In this document: in pieces, positions 42,448 to 50,864 of the stretch | How positions within the stretch are numbered: the first letter of the stretch is position 1 | How the letters are laid out: the number at the start of each line of letters is the position of its first letter | Assembly: GCF_034718895.1 (NCBI RefSeq) | Contig: NZ_JAYERP010000001.1 | Span: 1,054,001 to 1,118,000, forward strand | DNA: 64,000 nucleotides | DNA from: Paenibacillus phoenicis | Lineage (GTDB): Bacteria; Bacillota; Bacilli; Paenibacillales; Paenibacillaceae | Direction: 5' to 3' | Notes under the pieces: model-generated | Seen by the model: only the letters and a program-made list of their open reading frames with translations | Databases searched by the model: none | Told to the model about the DNA's origin: nothing | Program-made: the position numbers and the translations under genes

Positions 42448-43125
42448 ATGTTTTTTTCTGCTATGATAGAACTAACGGAGGAGTTTTGGCAGGATGCCGA
42501 TCTGTTGACCTTCGAAAAGGTTCGTGTAGAGCTCCGGGATCTGATCAAGTATACCGTTGATGAAGGTGGAAAGCGTAACCCGATCGATACGAATCTGGCG
42601 GACGAGGTATTGATGGTCCAGGAAGGGAAGGCGATGTACGCGGCATACGATTTTGAGGATTACAAGCTCAAGGTTAACCGTTATATCGAGCTGAACCGCG
42701 ATAATGTAGCGATTTATAAGTTACGGAATAATATCCCGCTGACTGCGCTGGACTACGAGAGCCTGGAGAAAGTATTCACCGGGGAGCTGGGGACCGTCGA
42801 CGATTATAAACGGGAATTCAAGGACACACCGTTTGGGTTGCTGGTGCGAAAAGTTGCCAAATTGGAAGTAGAGGCAGCCAATCGGGCGTTTTCCGAGTTT
42901 ATTAATGACCAATCCTTGACGCAAGCACAAATCGTGTTCGTGAAAAAGGTGATCGATTATATCGTGCAGAACGGTTATATCGATAACGTAGCCGAACTGA
43001 CCAAACCGCCGTTTGATAAGCCGCAGAGCTTTATCAAGCTGTTTGATGGAAGTAAGTAAAAGAAGCTTGTGGATGTAGTGAATCAGATCAAGGAGAATGC
43101 GGTGCAGATCGTTTCGGGAGATTAA
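42448..43125 (+). pseudogene. C-terminal remnant of a type I restriction endonuclease HsdR (EcoEI_R_C domain)
   Basis: The frame from 42448 encodes about 203 residues matching the C-terminal domain of EcoEI-type R subunits (FEKVRVELRDLIKY, AIYKLRNNIPLTALDYESLE, RAFSEFINDQSLTQAQIVFV). It stops at TAA 43057-43059, but the same frame then goes on in good register (KKLVDVVNQIKENAVQIVSGD) to TAA 43123-43125, so a nonsense mutation broke even this fragment. The helicase and nuclease domains and hsdM/hsdS are absent. It is a decayed restriction system; an independent role for the domain is unlikely. Confidence 0.85.
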
Positions 43126-43156
43126 GGGAGGATTTCGCGCTCGCTGCCGGAGCACG

Positions 43157-43339
43157 TAACGGAACTGAAAGACCTTATTTTAGTCCCAAGAGGTCTATTC
43201 CCGTTCTAACGGAACGTACGGACGTTATTTGCACCAAAGCGCCTCAATTGATACCCAACATGCGCTAATAACGCCTTCTGGTTCCGTTAGGATGGGAAAT
43301 CGCGGGGAAATGGCGGAATAAGGTCATCTGGTTCCGTTA
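43157..43339. repeat. Repeat cluster 2 of the 23-bp AATAAGG-N7-GTTCCGYTA family
   Basis: Four units start at 43157, 43207, 43267 and 43317. The first two are inverted (TAACGGAAC...TTATT) and the last two direct (AATAA...GTTCCGTTA), giving a mirror arrangement with 50, 60 and 50 bp between starts. Confidence 0.8.
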
Positions 43340-43461
43340 GAGCGCCGCGGACCGACGGAGCGACGAACCAACGGACTCGCGGAACCGTGTACCCACGTAC
43401 CGGCGGACCCGCAGACCCGCGAACCCAAGGACCCAGGGCCCGCCCGCGCCCACGAGCATGC
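43340..43461. repeat. GC-rich simple sequence (CGGACC / CGAACC words)
   Basis: The stretch is made of recurring GGACC, GAACC, GACCC and CCGCG words without fixed period. No gene is supported. Confidence 0.55.
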
Positions 43462-43508
43462 AAAAAGGCTGAACTCTAAACGTATTGTTTAGAATTCAGC
43501 CTTTTTTA
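43462..43508. terminator. Strong bidirectional hairpin terminator
   Basis: AAAAAGGCTGAA(C/T)TCTAAAC pairs with GTTTAGA...TTCAGCCTTTTTT. It stands isolated from any intact gene on the plus strand; the nearest is the hsdR remnant. Confidence 0.85.
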
Positions 43509-43618
43509 AGATATCAGAAAGTATAAACTTCGGGGCATTGGCATCCTGATATCGCAAGAAAAACTTCCGCTAAACGCGGTCTGTCTACTTTGAATGTACG
43601 TCGATAGACGTTTTTCTT
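43502..43618. repeat. Dispersed element copy 1 with folded tail
   Basis: The first ~44 bases (TTTTTTAAGATATCAGAAAG, then TATAAACTTCGGGGCATTGG) recur at 51734-51776, again directly after a terminator T run. The tail can form a three-stem structure: AAGAAAAAC (43556-43564) with GTTTTTCTT (43610-43618), CCGC-TAAAC-GCGG, and TCTGTC with GATAGA. On the minus strand this would stand after the DUF441 gene and could act as its terminator. Confidence 0.55.
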
Positions 43619-43639
43619 ACTGCAGCTTAATGCTGAGCC

Positions 43640-44092
43640 TCACAGCTTCCCGATCACCAGCGACAAAATGCCGGCGGCGATCAGCGGGCCGACAGGGACG
43701 CCGCGGAAGAAGGCGACGCCCAGCACGGTGCCTATCAATAGGCCGGCGACGACAGTCGGCTGATTGCCCATCAAGGTCGCGCCGCGACCGCCGAGCCAGG
43801 CGACAAGCATGCCGACGCCGATGGCGAGCAGGGACTTCCAATGGAAGAAGGAAGCCCATAGCGTCTGGATGGAGATTTTGCCGCTGGCGACCGGCGTCAT
43901 CACGCCGATGGTGAGGATGATGATGCCCAGCGTCAAGCCGTATTTCTCCAGCCAAGGGAAGGTATAGTGCAGATGCAGCACGCGAAGCAGCAGCAAGACA
44001 ATCATCGCCACGGTAATGGGCATGTTGCTGCTGAAAATGCCCAGCGCGGCTAACAACAACAGCAGCAAGGCTGTCACGTCAATTTGTTGCAT
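43640..44092 (-). CDS. DUF441 (YeaL-like) membrane protein
   Basis: A 150-residue protein with four to five hydrophobic helices and family features [51 protein letters not shown] and [24 protein letters not shown]441 proteins are widespread small membrane proteins of unknown function. The start follows AGGAGGTGGATC. It lies 30 nt downstream of ypdA in the same direction and is probably co-transcribed with it. Confidence 0.9.
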   Translation of the reverse strand: MQQIDVTALLLLLLAALGIFSSNMPITVAMIVLLLLRVLHLHYTFPWLEKYGLTLGIIILTIGVMTPVASGKISIQTLWASFFHWKSLLAIGVGMLVAWLGGRGATLMGNQPTVVAGLLIGTVLGVAFFRGVPVGPLIAAGILSLVIGKL

Positions 44093-44122
44093 GATCCACC
44101 TCCTGCGGTGAATATCGATAAT

Positions 44123-45115
44123 TTATACGTTGCTCGAAGTTCTCGACCCTACGATATGCTCTGCGATCAGCTTCCCGTGGCCGCGACCGGTTTCGATGAA
44201 CACCTCGTTGGCGTTACGTCCGGAAGCGATAACCCCGGCAACGTATAGACCGGGCACGTTCGTTTCCATCGTCTCCGGATTAAACACCGGCTTCTCCATG
44301 TCACCGGTCATTTCAACTCCGGCGGAGAACAACAGCTTGCGATCAGGGCGGAACCCGGTTAACGCCAAGACAAAATCGTTTGCCAGTTCGGACGTTTTAC
44401 CGTCAGCACCTTCGATGATCACGCGGTCAGGCAGGATTTCGATGACCCGGGATTTCAGGCGCAAAGCGACCTTTCCTTTGTTGACCGCACTTTCGAACAG
44501 CGGCCGTACCCAAGGCTTGATGTTCGCGGACAAGTCCTCTCCGCGATACACGACAGTAACCTCGGCGTTCACACGCACCAGCTCCAGCGCGGCATCCACT
44601 GCGGAGTTGCTACCGCCGATAATCGTCACTTTCGTACCGGTGTACGGATGCGCCTCTTGGAAGTAATGCGTCACCTTGTCGGTATTTTCTCCCGGAATTC
44701 CTAAAATATTGGGGTGATCGAAATAACCTGTCGAGATGATGACATAACGGGCCTGGTATTCCGCCTGCTCACCGCCGCGTTTCACCGAACGAACCACAAA
44801 CGTGCCGTCCGGCTGCCGCACCACTTCGGTGGCTTCTTCATAGGCCGATACCGGGACGTTATAATGATCGCTGACCTTGCGGTAGTAGGCTAGCGCTTCA
44901 TGGCGGTAAGGTTTGTCGTTCGCCGAAGCAAACGGTACATCTCCGATTTCTAGCAGCTCAGCGGTACTGAAAAACTGCATATACGTAGGATAAGAGTAGA
45001 TGGAATGGACAAGGCAATGTTTCTCTAGAACAAGCACCTGCAGTCCGCGACGCTGGCATTCGATGGCTGCCGATAGACCGCAAGGCCCTGCTCCGATGAT
45101 GATCACATCCAGCAT
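44123..45115 (-). CDS. ypdA: YpdA family NADPH-dependent bacillithiol disulfide reductase
   Basis: A 330-residue flavoprotein of the thioredoxin-reductase-like YpdA family, which reduces bacillithiol disulfide and supports debacillithiolation in Firmicutes. FAD site IIIGAGPCGLSAAIECQRRG, NADPH site IIGGSNSAVDAALELV and the C-terminal GLYVAGVIASGRNANEVFIE are visible, and the family Cys is in GPCG. ATG 45115 follows GAGGAGG; the longer frame to 45199 is unlikely. The presence of ypdA implies that the host makes bacillithiol. Confidence 0.93.
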   Translation of the reverse strand: MLDVIIIGAGPCGLSAAIECQRRGLQVLVLEKHCLVHSIYSYPTYMQFFSTAELLEIGDVPFASANDKPYRHEALAYYRKVSDHYNVPVSAYEEATEVVRQPDGTFVVRSVKRGGEQAEYQARYVIISTGYFDHPNILGIPGENTDKVTHYFQEAHPYTGTKVTIIGGSNSAVDAALELVRVNAEVTVVYRGEDLSANIKPWVRPLFESAVNKGKVALRLKSRVIEILPDRVIIEGADGKTSELANDFVLALTGFRPDRKLLFSAGVEMTGDMEKPVFNPETMETNVPGLYVAGVIASGRNANEVFIETGRGHGKLIAEHIVGSRTSSNV

Positions 45116-45280
45116 GAGAACCTCCTCATAGACATTGAGTTCAAACGAATTTTCAAAACAATTCCATCCTACCGCAAATGACGGAGAATTGCCAACCATC
45201 CGCTGCGGATTTTCCAGGGGAAGGATGTGGCAATCCTATGAAATCTTTGGCTTCGGGGGTTCAAAGCAGGAGATTTGGAG

Positions 45281-45295
45281 TACACTAATAGTGTA
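45281..45295. promoter_or_regulatory. 15-bp perfect dyad (TACACT-AAT-AGTGTA)
   Basis: It lies 41 bases upstream of the DUF3939-like gene's start and between it and the divergent ypdA. It may be an operator; no known consensus was matched. Confidence 0.4.
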
Positions 45296-45335
45296 AGCGG
45301 TTACCTTGGTTTAGAAAGTGAAGGAGGTGCCGAAC

Positions 45336-45812
45336 ATGCTGTCCTGGTTTAAAAAACGCAAGCCCAAACAGGTAAAACAGGTAACGGTTCCTACAGCCAT
45401 CAAGGTTACGTTGGATGAGGTTCGACGCGCGGTGCTGCGTTATGAAGCCGACATGCCGGAAGGGATCAACCGGTTGTCGTTGCTGCTGCCGGACGGAAGT
45501 CTGGATATGAAACGCCTGTCGCGATATTTGGGCGGAGTGACGGACCAACGTTTTTACTTGTCGAGGGAAACCTATGAAATATTTCCGGAAGAAGAGCGTG
45601 ACATCCCTTATTATCTAGACATGGTGCAGGTTGCGGTGGATCATTACGTGGAGGACCAAGGCAAGCTGCCGGTGCTGGAGGACTCTCGCCAGTTGGAGGT
45701 CGATTATCGTCTGCTGATGCGGGAGCATTATTTGAAGGAGATGCCGCCGTTTCCGCTGTACGTGACAGATCAAGAGATGTTGTTGACCCATCGCCCCAAA
45801 CAAGTGATATAA
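45336..45812 (+). CDS. DUF3939-like protein of unknown function
   Basis: A 158-residue soluble protein beginning MLSWFKKRKPKQVKQVTVPT, followed by ITVTLDEVRRAV-like and SRYLGGVTDQRFYLSRETYE segments. I assign it to DUF3939 from memory with moderate confidence. ATG 45336 has AAGGAGGTG seven bases upstream; the frame's earlier GTG at 45318 overlaps the ribosome site. It is divergent from ypdA. Nothing in the sequence shows an enzymatic motif. Confidence 0.7.
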   Translation: MLSWFKKRKPKQVKQVTVPTAIKVTLDEVRRAVLRYEADMPEGINRLSLLLPDGSLDMKRLSRYLGGVTDQRFYLSRETYEIFPEEERDIPYYLDMVQVAVDHYVEDQGKLPVLEDSRQLEVDYRLLMREHYLKEMPPFPLYVTDQEMLLTHRPKQVI

Positions 45813-45817
45813 CGCGG

Positions 45818-45854
45818 AAAGCGCATTTTCCGGTGAGCCGGAGGTGCGCTTTTG
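45818..45854 (+). terminator. Terminator of the DUF3939-like gene
   Basis: AAAGCGCA..TTCCGG pairs with CCGGAGGTGCGCTTT with a T tail. Confidence 0.75.
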
Positions 45855-45910
45855 ATTTGACAGACTGTTTTACAATAGAGAGAGACAACTGGGGAAAGTG
45901 GGGAAAAAGT

Positions 45911-46621
45911 TTGCAGCTAAAAGCCGTACTGTTTGACCTTGATAATACGTTAATGGATCGCGATCACATGTTCCGCAGTTTCGCCTCTCAATTAGTACAG
46001 GAGTGCCTGGTGCCAATAGACGAGACGCAGCGGGGAGCGTTGATCGCTGAGATGATTGAACGGGATAACGATGGATATCGGCCGAAGGAGGGCTTTTTTC
46101 AGGAGCTGTTGGATTGGTTGCCTTGGCGTCAAGAGACGAGCTTGGAGGAAGTGAAAGCCTATTACAACCGACATTATATGACCTATGCGAAGGCGATGGA
46201 CTATGCGGAGGATACCCTGCGGTATTGCCGTGATCAGCAGCTTCGGCTGGGGATCGTCACGAACGGACACAGCCACAGACAGCATGAAAAAATCGATTTG
46301 ATCCACCTGCGGCCGTTCTTCGATGCGATCATCGTATCCGGGGACGTGGACATCCAGAAGCCCGATCCTCGGATCTATCAACTGGCATTGGATCGGCTTG
46401 GTGTTCAAGCGGAGGAGACGGTGATCGTTGGCGATCATCCTCGCAACGATATTTGGGGAGCCGCTCAGGTGGGGATCCGCGGCATTTGGCTGAAGCGCAA
46501 GCATGAGTGGGACGAGACGCTGGAAGGCGGCACACCGTGGCGGACGATTCACGAGCTGAAGGAAGTCCCGGCGCTGTTGGAACAATATACCCAGGAGCTA
46601 TGCGGGACAAAAATGGATTGA
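45911..46621 (+). CDS. HAD-superfamily phosphatase (YjjG/YsaA-like)
   Basis: A 236-residue haloacid-dehalogenase-type hydrolase. Motif I is LFDLDNTLMDRD, motif II LGIVTNGHS, motif III Lys in QKPDPRIY, and motif IV IVGDHPRNDIWGA, so all catalytic residues are in place; a helical cap sits between motifs I and II. The start is TTG at 45911 with GGGGAAA upstream. Members act on nucleotides, sugar phosphates or phosphoglycolate; the substrate here is unknown. Confidence 0.88.
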   Translation: MQLKAVLFDLDNTLMDRDHMFRSFASQLVQECLVPIDETQRGALIAEMIERDNDGYRPKEGFFQELLDWLPWRQETSLEEVKAYYNRHYMTYAKAMDYAEDTLRYCRDQQLRLGIVTNGHSHRQHEKIDLIHLRPFFDAIIVSGDVDIQKPDPRIYQLALDRLGVQAEETVIVGDHPRNDIWGAAQVGIRGIWLKRKHEWDETLEGGTPWRTIHELKEVPALLEQYTQELCGTKMD

Positions 46622-46737
46622 CAAAGCTTGCCAAGACGCGGGATGCGAGGATCCCGCGTCTTTTTTTGCGGCTAAGGAGACGGGAAGGGAAGTTGGAACA
46701 GGGTTGAACCATTTTGATCGTATAGGAGGAATTGGGA

Positions 46738-46926
46738 TTGAATTTATATGAACTCGGATGGAACCCGGAGCGGGAGAACGCTTTTCGCGAAATGGGTTTA
46801 GAGCATGTCTCACCGGGGCGGATCATCGCGGATCATGGCCACAAATATCGCGTGGCAACCGAGCGGGGAGAAGGCTGGGCTGAAATGAGCGGCTGCCTGC
46901 AGTTTGAATTCATAAATGCGGACAAA
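46738..46926 (+). pseudogene. rsgA: 5' fragment of rsgA (ribosome small subunit-dependent GTPase A)
   Basis: A good ribosome site (AGGAGG) eight bases before TTG 46738 starts LNLYELGWNPERENAFREMG, then SPGRIIADHGHKYRVATERG and WAEMSGCLQFEF, the N-terminus of the RsgA OB-fold domain. Similarity fades after about 60 residues, just before the terminator of the convergent esterase gene, and the GTPase domain is missing. The frame stays open to 47322 only because it runs antisense to the esterase. An intact rsgA probably exists elsewhere in the genome. Confidence 0.8.
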
Positions 46927-46962
46927 AACCTAGCCGGCCGAGAGGAAGCTCCCAGCCGGCTA
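46923..46962 (-). terminator. Terminator of the esterase gene
   Basis: On the minus strand TAGCCGGC pairs with GCCGGCTA, followed by GGTTTTTG. It overlaps the ragged end of the rsgA fragment. Confidence 0.75.
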
Positions 46963-46977
46963 AGTGTACTTGTAAGA

Positions 46978-47763
46978 TTAAGCTTCTTTCGGTTGAAGCG
47001 GCAGCCATTTCAGCACGTCCTGAATCTTCGCATCCCAATAGCCCCATTCGTGGGAGCCAGGTCCTTCTTCATAGGTGAGAGGCAGGCCGGCGCGGGTGCA
47101 TGCTTCGCGGAACGTTTGGTTGTCCTCGTACAGAAAATCTTCCGTCCCGCAGCATTGGTACAGCTGCGGAACCGGCTTCCCTTCCTGCATGGCCTTGGCG
47201 AGCGGGTCCAGCAGTGTCAGCAGGTCGTTATCCGTGCCCTTAGGTCCGGATTCGCCGAAAATCCGCAGGAACAGCGGCGACAGCCCATGCCGGCTGTTCG
47301 CGATATCAAGCGCCCCCGATAAGCTGGCAGCAGCAGCGAACGTCTCGGGCTTGCGCAACGCCAGCTTGAAGGCGCCGTAGCCGCCCATCGACAACCCGGC
47401 AACGAAGGTGTCCTCGCGTCGATCGGACAATGGGAAGAACGACCGGCAAAGGCGAGGCAGCTCCTCGCTGACGAACGTCCAATAGTTGTTGCCGTACGCC
47501 ATATCCGCATAGAAGCTCAAATCAACCTGAGGCATCACTACGGCCAGACCCATACCCGAAACATAACGTTCAATCGAGGTGCGGCGCAGCCAGATCGAGT
47601 CGTCGTCGGACATGCCGTGCAGCAGATAGAGGGTTGGATAAGGTCCGGCGATCGCCGGTGCGGACATCCCGATTTGCGATTGCGCAGGTTCCGGCAGGAT
47701 GACGGTCATGGAGGTGCTCAGCCCTAATACTTCGGAGAAAAAACGACATTGAAATAGTGCCAT
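46978..47763 (-). CDS. Alpha/beta-hydrolase esterase (EstA/esterase-D type)
   Basis: A 261-residue serine esterase of the tributyrin-esterase/S-formylglutathione-hydrolase-like family. [12 protein letters not shown] is the oxyanion segment, GLSMGGYG holds the nucleophile Ser125, and [11 protein letters not shown] and GSHEWGYW supply the Asp and His regions. No signal peptide is seen. ATG 47763 follows AAAGGAGC; the frame extends to 47859 without support. The natural ester substrate is unknown. Confidence 0.88.
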   Translation of the reverse strand: MALFQCRFFSEVLGLSTSMTVILPEPAQSQIGMSAPAIAGPYPTLYLLHGMSDDDSIWLRRTSIERYVSGMGLAVVMPQVDLSFYADMAYGNNYWTFVSEELPRLCRSFFPLSDRREDTFVAGLSMGGYGAFKLALRKPETFAAAASLSGALDIANSRHGLSPLFLRIFGESGPKGTDNDLLTLLDPLAKAMQEGKPVPQLYQCCGTEDFLYEDNQTFREACTRAGLPLTYEEGPGSHEWGYWDAKIQDVLKWLPLQPKEA

Positions 47764-47890
47764 AATGCTCAAGCTCCTTTGGCTCCATGCCATCTCGGTG
47801 CAAACAGCAAGTAAGCGCTTACCGAAACGGGCATGGATTATTTTTACTAAACAGATCATCCAACTTCCATTATATCTCGAACATCTTGAC

Positions 47891-47920
47891 CTCGAAATCT
47901 AAAATTCGAAATCTTTCGAA
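47891..47920. promoter_or_regulatory. TTCGAA repeat element upstream of the MFS gene
   Basis: TCGAAATCT is repeated and TTCGAA palindromes stand 10 bp apart, just before an extended -10 box (TGC TAGAAT, 47938-47946). It may be an operator for the transporter. Confidence 0.35.
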
Positions 47921-48000
47921 CAGTTGTCAACGAATTGTGCTAGAATAAAAAAACGGGTTAGTTCCAGGGTTGGCAAGTAACAATGCTGGGGGTGGATGAA

Positions 48001-49212
48001 GTGAATTTCCCCTGGAAAAGAAATCTGTACGTGCTGTGGCTTGGCGTTTTTTTTTGCAGCACCGCGTATTCCATGGTCATTCCATTCATGTCTCTGTTTA
48101 TTGCTCATGATCTTGGAGTAACGAAGCATCTCACCCTCTGGTCGGGGATCGCGTTTGGGGTGACGTTTTTGGCCGGCGCGTTGATCTCTCCGTATTGGGG
48201 TTCGCTGTCGGATAAGTACGGCCGGAAGCCGATGCTGCTTCGATCCGGGTTTGCGCTTAGTGCGGTGTATATCCTTTACTTCTTCGTCCGGGATCCTTAT
48301 CAGCTGATCGCCGTCCGCATTTTGTCCGGGCTCTTGGCCGGGTATGTGCCTTCCGCGATTGCGTTGGTTGCAACCAATACGCCAGAGAAGCATGTCGGAT
48401 ATTCGCTGGGAGTCATGTCGACAGCTGGAGCGGCCGGAGGTATTATCGGACCTTTGGTGGGCGGTTCCCTCAGCAAGTTTATCGGTTATCGGGAGGCGTT
48501 TCTGGCGTCGGGTGCCGTCGTGTTGATCTCAGCACTGATAGCCTTGATCTTCGTGAAGGAGCAGAACTTCGATCGTAACCGGGAGCGTTCGCATGTGCTG
48601 GATGATCTCAAGGAGGCGTCAGCTAACCGACCGTTGATGGGCAAGCTGCTTGTCGTGCTGATCGTCACCTCTTCCGTGATGGTGCTTGAGCCGCTGCTTT
48701 CGCTGTATGTGCTGGATCTGGGCGCTTCGGCTTCCGACGCTTCGCTTAGCTCGGGCATTATTTTCTCGGCGGTAGGTATCTCCACGATCATCGCCGCACC
48801 GTTCTGGGGCAAAATTGGGGAGAGGATCGGCTACCACAACACGTTGATGATCGGATTGATTGGTGGCGGGGTTGGCAACATTTTGCAGCATTTCTTTCAT
48901 TCGTTGGTTGGGTTCGGAATTCTGCGCTTTGTGTACGGCTTGTTCTTCGCCGCCGTGTTCCCGGCGTTAAACGCTTTGATCGTACAGTCGACTAAACCGG
49001 AATTCCGCGGCCGCGCCTTCAGCTTGAACCAGTCCGCCAGCCAGCTTGGCAATATGTTCGGACCGATTGCCGGCGGGGCGCTCGGGTCATGGATCTCTAT
49101 CCCGGTGGTGTTTGTCCTGAACGGGTCAATCCTAGCAGTAACGGCAATGACACTCCGGTTCAAGTCCCTCTTTGGAAACCGCCGCTTGAACGAAAGCGAA
49201 GTTCGAAATTGA
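48001..49212 (+). CDS. MFS transporter (MdtG/YttB-like, 12 TM)
   Basis: A 403-residue, 12-helix major-facilitator exporter of the DHA1 drug:H+ antiporter type. Motif A is visible as YWGSLSDKYGRKPMLL, and a related copy in the second half is FWGKIGERIGYH; GVMSTAGAAGGIIGPLVGG is motif C. GTG 48001 is preferred because GGGGGTGG lies seven bases upstream; ATG 47983 lacks one. The substrate is unknown. A strong terminator follows. Confidence 0.9.
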   Translation: MNFPWKRNLYVLWLGVFFCSTAYSMVIPFMSLFIAHDLGVTKHLTLWSGIAFGVTFLAGALISPYWGSLSDKYGRKPMLLRSGFALSAVYILYFFVRDPYQLIAVRILSGLLAGYVPSAIALVATNTPEKHVGYSLGVMSTAGAAGGIIGPLVGGSLSKFIGYREAFLASGAVVLISALIALIFVKEQNFDRNRERSHVLDDLKEASANRPLMGKLLVVLIVTSSVMVLEPLLSLYVLDLGASASDASLSSGIIFSAVGISTIIAAPFWGKIGERIGYHNTLMIGLIGGGVGNILQHFFHSLVGFGILRFVYGLFFAAVFPALNALIVQSTKPEFRGRAFSLNQSASQLGNMFGPIAGGALGSWISIPVVFVLNGSILAVTAMTLRFKSLFGNRRLNESEVRN

Positions 49213-49259
49213 GAGGGTAGCCGGAACGAAACGGAACGTAAGATGGATATCGATTTGAA

Positions 49260-49307
49260 AAAAAGCTCCGTGCCATCAGCGTGATGCTGAGGTACGGAGC
49301 CTTTTTT
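49260..49307. terminator. Bidirectional terminator after the MFS gene
   Basis: AAAGCTCCGT..CATCAGC pairs with GCTGA..ACGGAGCCTTT across GTGAT, with A8 before and T6 after. Confidence 0.9.
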
Positions 49308-49338
49308 CTACAAAACGGTCATCGCAACTAATACTAGA

Positions 49339-49578
49339 TTAATAGAGTGAAAGCGCAAGAGAATCAAATTCGCTCTTACTGTGGAGAATCGCTTCGGAAC
49401 CTTCGATTTCAATGCTGATTAAGGAGTTCAAGCACTTCTTCAAAGCTTGCTTGCCGTTATAGTATTTGTACTCGAGCGCGCTCGTCAGCAGCTTCAATGT
49501 ACGCTGCACAGGTTGCTTGCTATCGACGTTGAAATAAACCGGAACCAGATTATTTTGGAAGTTGATCAGGATTTTCAT
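49339..49578 (-). CDS. Small conserved protein of unknown function
   Basis: A 79-residue soluble protein (MKILINFQNNLVPVYFNVDS, ALKKCLNSLISIEIEGSEAI). The ATG at 49578 has GAGGTGATTCTA upstream, better placed than the ATG at 49587. The codon use and ribosome site support a real gene. I recognise no domain. It stands alone, convergent with the MFS gene. Confidence 0.7.
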   Translation of the reverse strand: MKILINFQNNLVPVYFNVDSKQPVQRTLKLLTSALEYKYYNGKQALKKCLNSLISIEIEGSEAILHSKSEFDSLALSLY

Positions 49579-49587
49579 TAGAATCAC

Positions 49588-49899
49588 CTCTATACAGTGG
49601 TTTCATATTAAACATTGTAGATCGAAAAACTTAAGAAAAGATTAAAAAAACATGATATTTCGATAAATGTTTAATGACAGCGAACGAAACAGGACGGAAG
49701 TCTCGGTTTTGCACGCTTACATCAATATTACGGATAGGCGGATTAAAAAGTTTCAGCATCTTTAAAAAATTGTGCTTCACCTCCTATTTTTATGGGTACA
49801 TTGTAATAGATTGGTAAAAAATTCCGAGCACAGGGAAATTGAATAGTGGTATGATTACTGCATCGGAAGCGAGACCCAATCTGTAGGAGGTGGAAGAAA
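49588..49899. other. AT-rich intergenic region
   Basis: No gene was recognised. Near the right end an extended -10 box, TGGTATGAT (49848-49855), probably belongs to the gene starting at 49900. Confidence 0.4.
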
Positions 49900-50721
49900 T
49901 TGATGATAGATTCCTCCCGCAAGGAAAATGTGGTGCTTCAAGCGAAAGAATGGCTAACTTTGATAGAGTGGTTAGGAATTCAAACGTGGCAGGATCCAGA
50001 GCATCCCTTTCACGTTTTTTTGCAGGCGATGCTAGATTCGGATGCCGAAGACACGCGTGAGACGTTGAAAAGCAAGGAAGAGGTGTCGGAGACGGTGCAA
50101 GGAGCTCGGATCAGCTTGCCGCAGCACGTCCTAGACGACCTGACCGCCGCATCGGCGGCCGTCAAGGCTTGCTGGCTAACCTATACTTGCGGAAAGCAAA
50201 CCTTTGAGGAATATCTGCATATCACCGGCAATCAGATTATCCGATTCAGACGGCTGCCCGGGAAAATCAACCGCTTATTCGTCGAACGAATTACCGAAGG
50301 GAAACAACTAAGCGTTTTGTTAGCCGGTCGGATGAAGTGGAACTCGCGCACGCCGGGGGAGCTTCCCGCCTTGATGATGTCAAGAAAACAATTTGACGCA
50401 GCACTGAGCCAGGCCCGGGAGCTGGAACTTAACCGCTTGGCCACCCTCCTGGCTGACATGACGAACGATGAAGAAGGCAGTATCGCCTTAGCAAAATGTA
50501 TGAAATCTCCGCTCGCGCATGGGGATATCCGGTTCTATGCGAACTGCGGCGGACGCTGGGAGATCCAGCAGATGCAGTTTATGAACAACCCGCAGTTGAA
50601 CTGGTTGATCCGTTGCAGCGCGAAGGACGAAGAGGATTGGATGATTGCGACGCCCACGCCCCGCCAGCAATTTCAGAAGATTTTGCTGAAGTGGTTCCGT
50701 AAGCCGCATAACGCTGAGTGA
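49900..50721 (+). CDS. Protein of unknown function
   Basis: A 273-residue soluble protein rich in Leu and Arg (VVLQAKEWLTLIEWLGIQTW, SLPQHVLDDLTAASAAVKAC, FRRLPGKINRLFVERITEGK, GGRWEIQQMQFMNNPQLNWL). The start is TTG 49900 directly followed by ATG 49903; AGGAGGTGG lies at suitable spacing from the TTG. I do not recognise the family. It has no signal peptide or membrane helix. Its neighbours give no functional clue. Confidence 0.75.
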   Translation: MMIDSSRKENVVLQAKEWLTLIEWLGIQTWQDPEHPFHVFLQAMLDSDAEDTRETLKSKEEVSETVQGARISLPQHVLDDLTAASAAVKACWLTYTCGKQTFEEYLHITGNQIIRFRRLPGKINRLFVERITEGKQLSVLLAGRMKWNSRTPGELPALMMSRKQFDAALSQARELELNRLATLLADMTNDEEGSIALAKCMKSPLAHGDIRFYANCGGRWEIQQMQFMNNPQLNWLIRCSAKDEEDWMIATPTPRQQFQKILLKWFRKPHNAE

Positions 50722-50864
50722 GTGGGACCTAAGGAAACCCAAGTTTTTTTCATGGTATAAACCAGCCATCCCTGACTAAAAAACACTCCGAAATGGGCAA
50801 TCTGGATAGAGGCAGGTAAAAAGTTTCACCAATGAACCCATTTCATCTTCAGGAGTGTGAAGTC

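Noticed and set aside
46732..47322. A complete 196-residue gene starting at the rsgA fragment
   Set aside because: Only the first ~60 residues match RsgA; the rest is antisense to the esterase and crosses its terminator.
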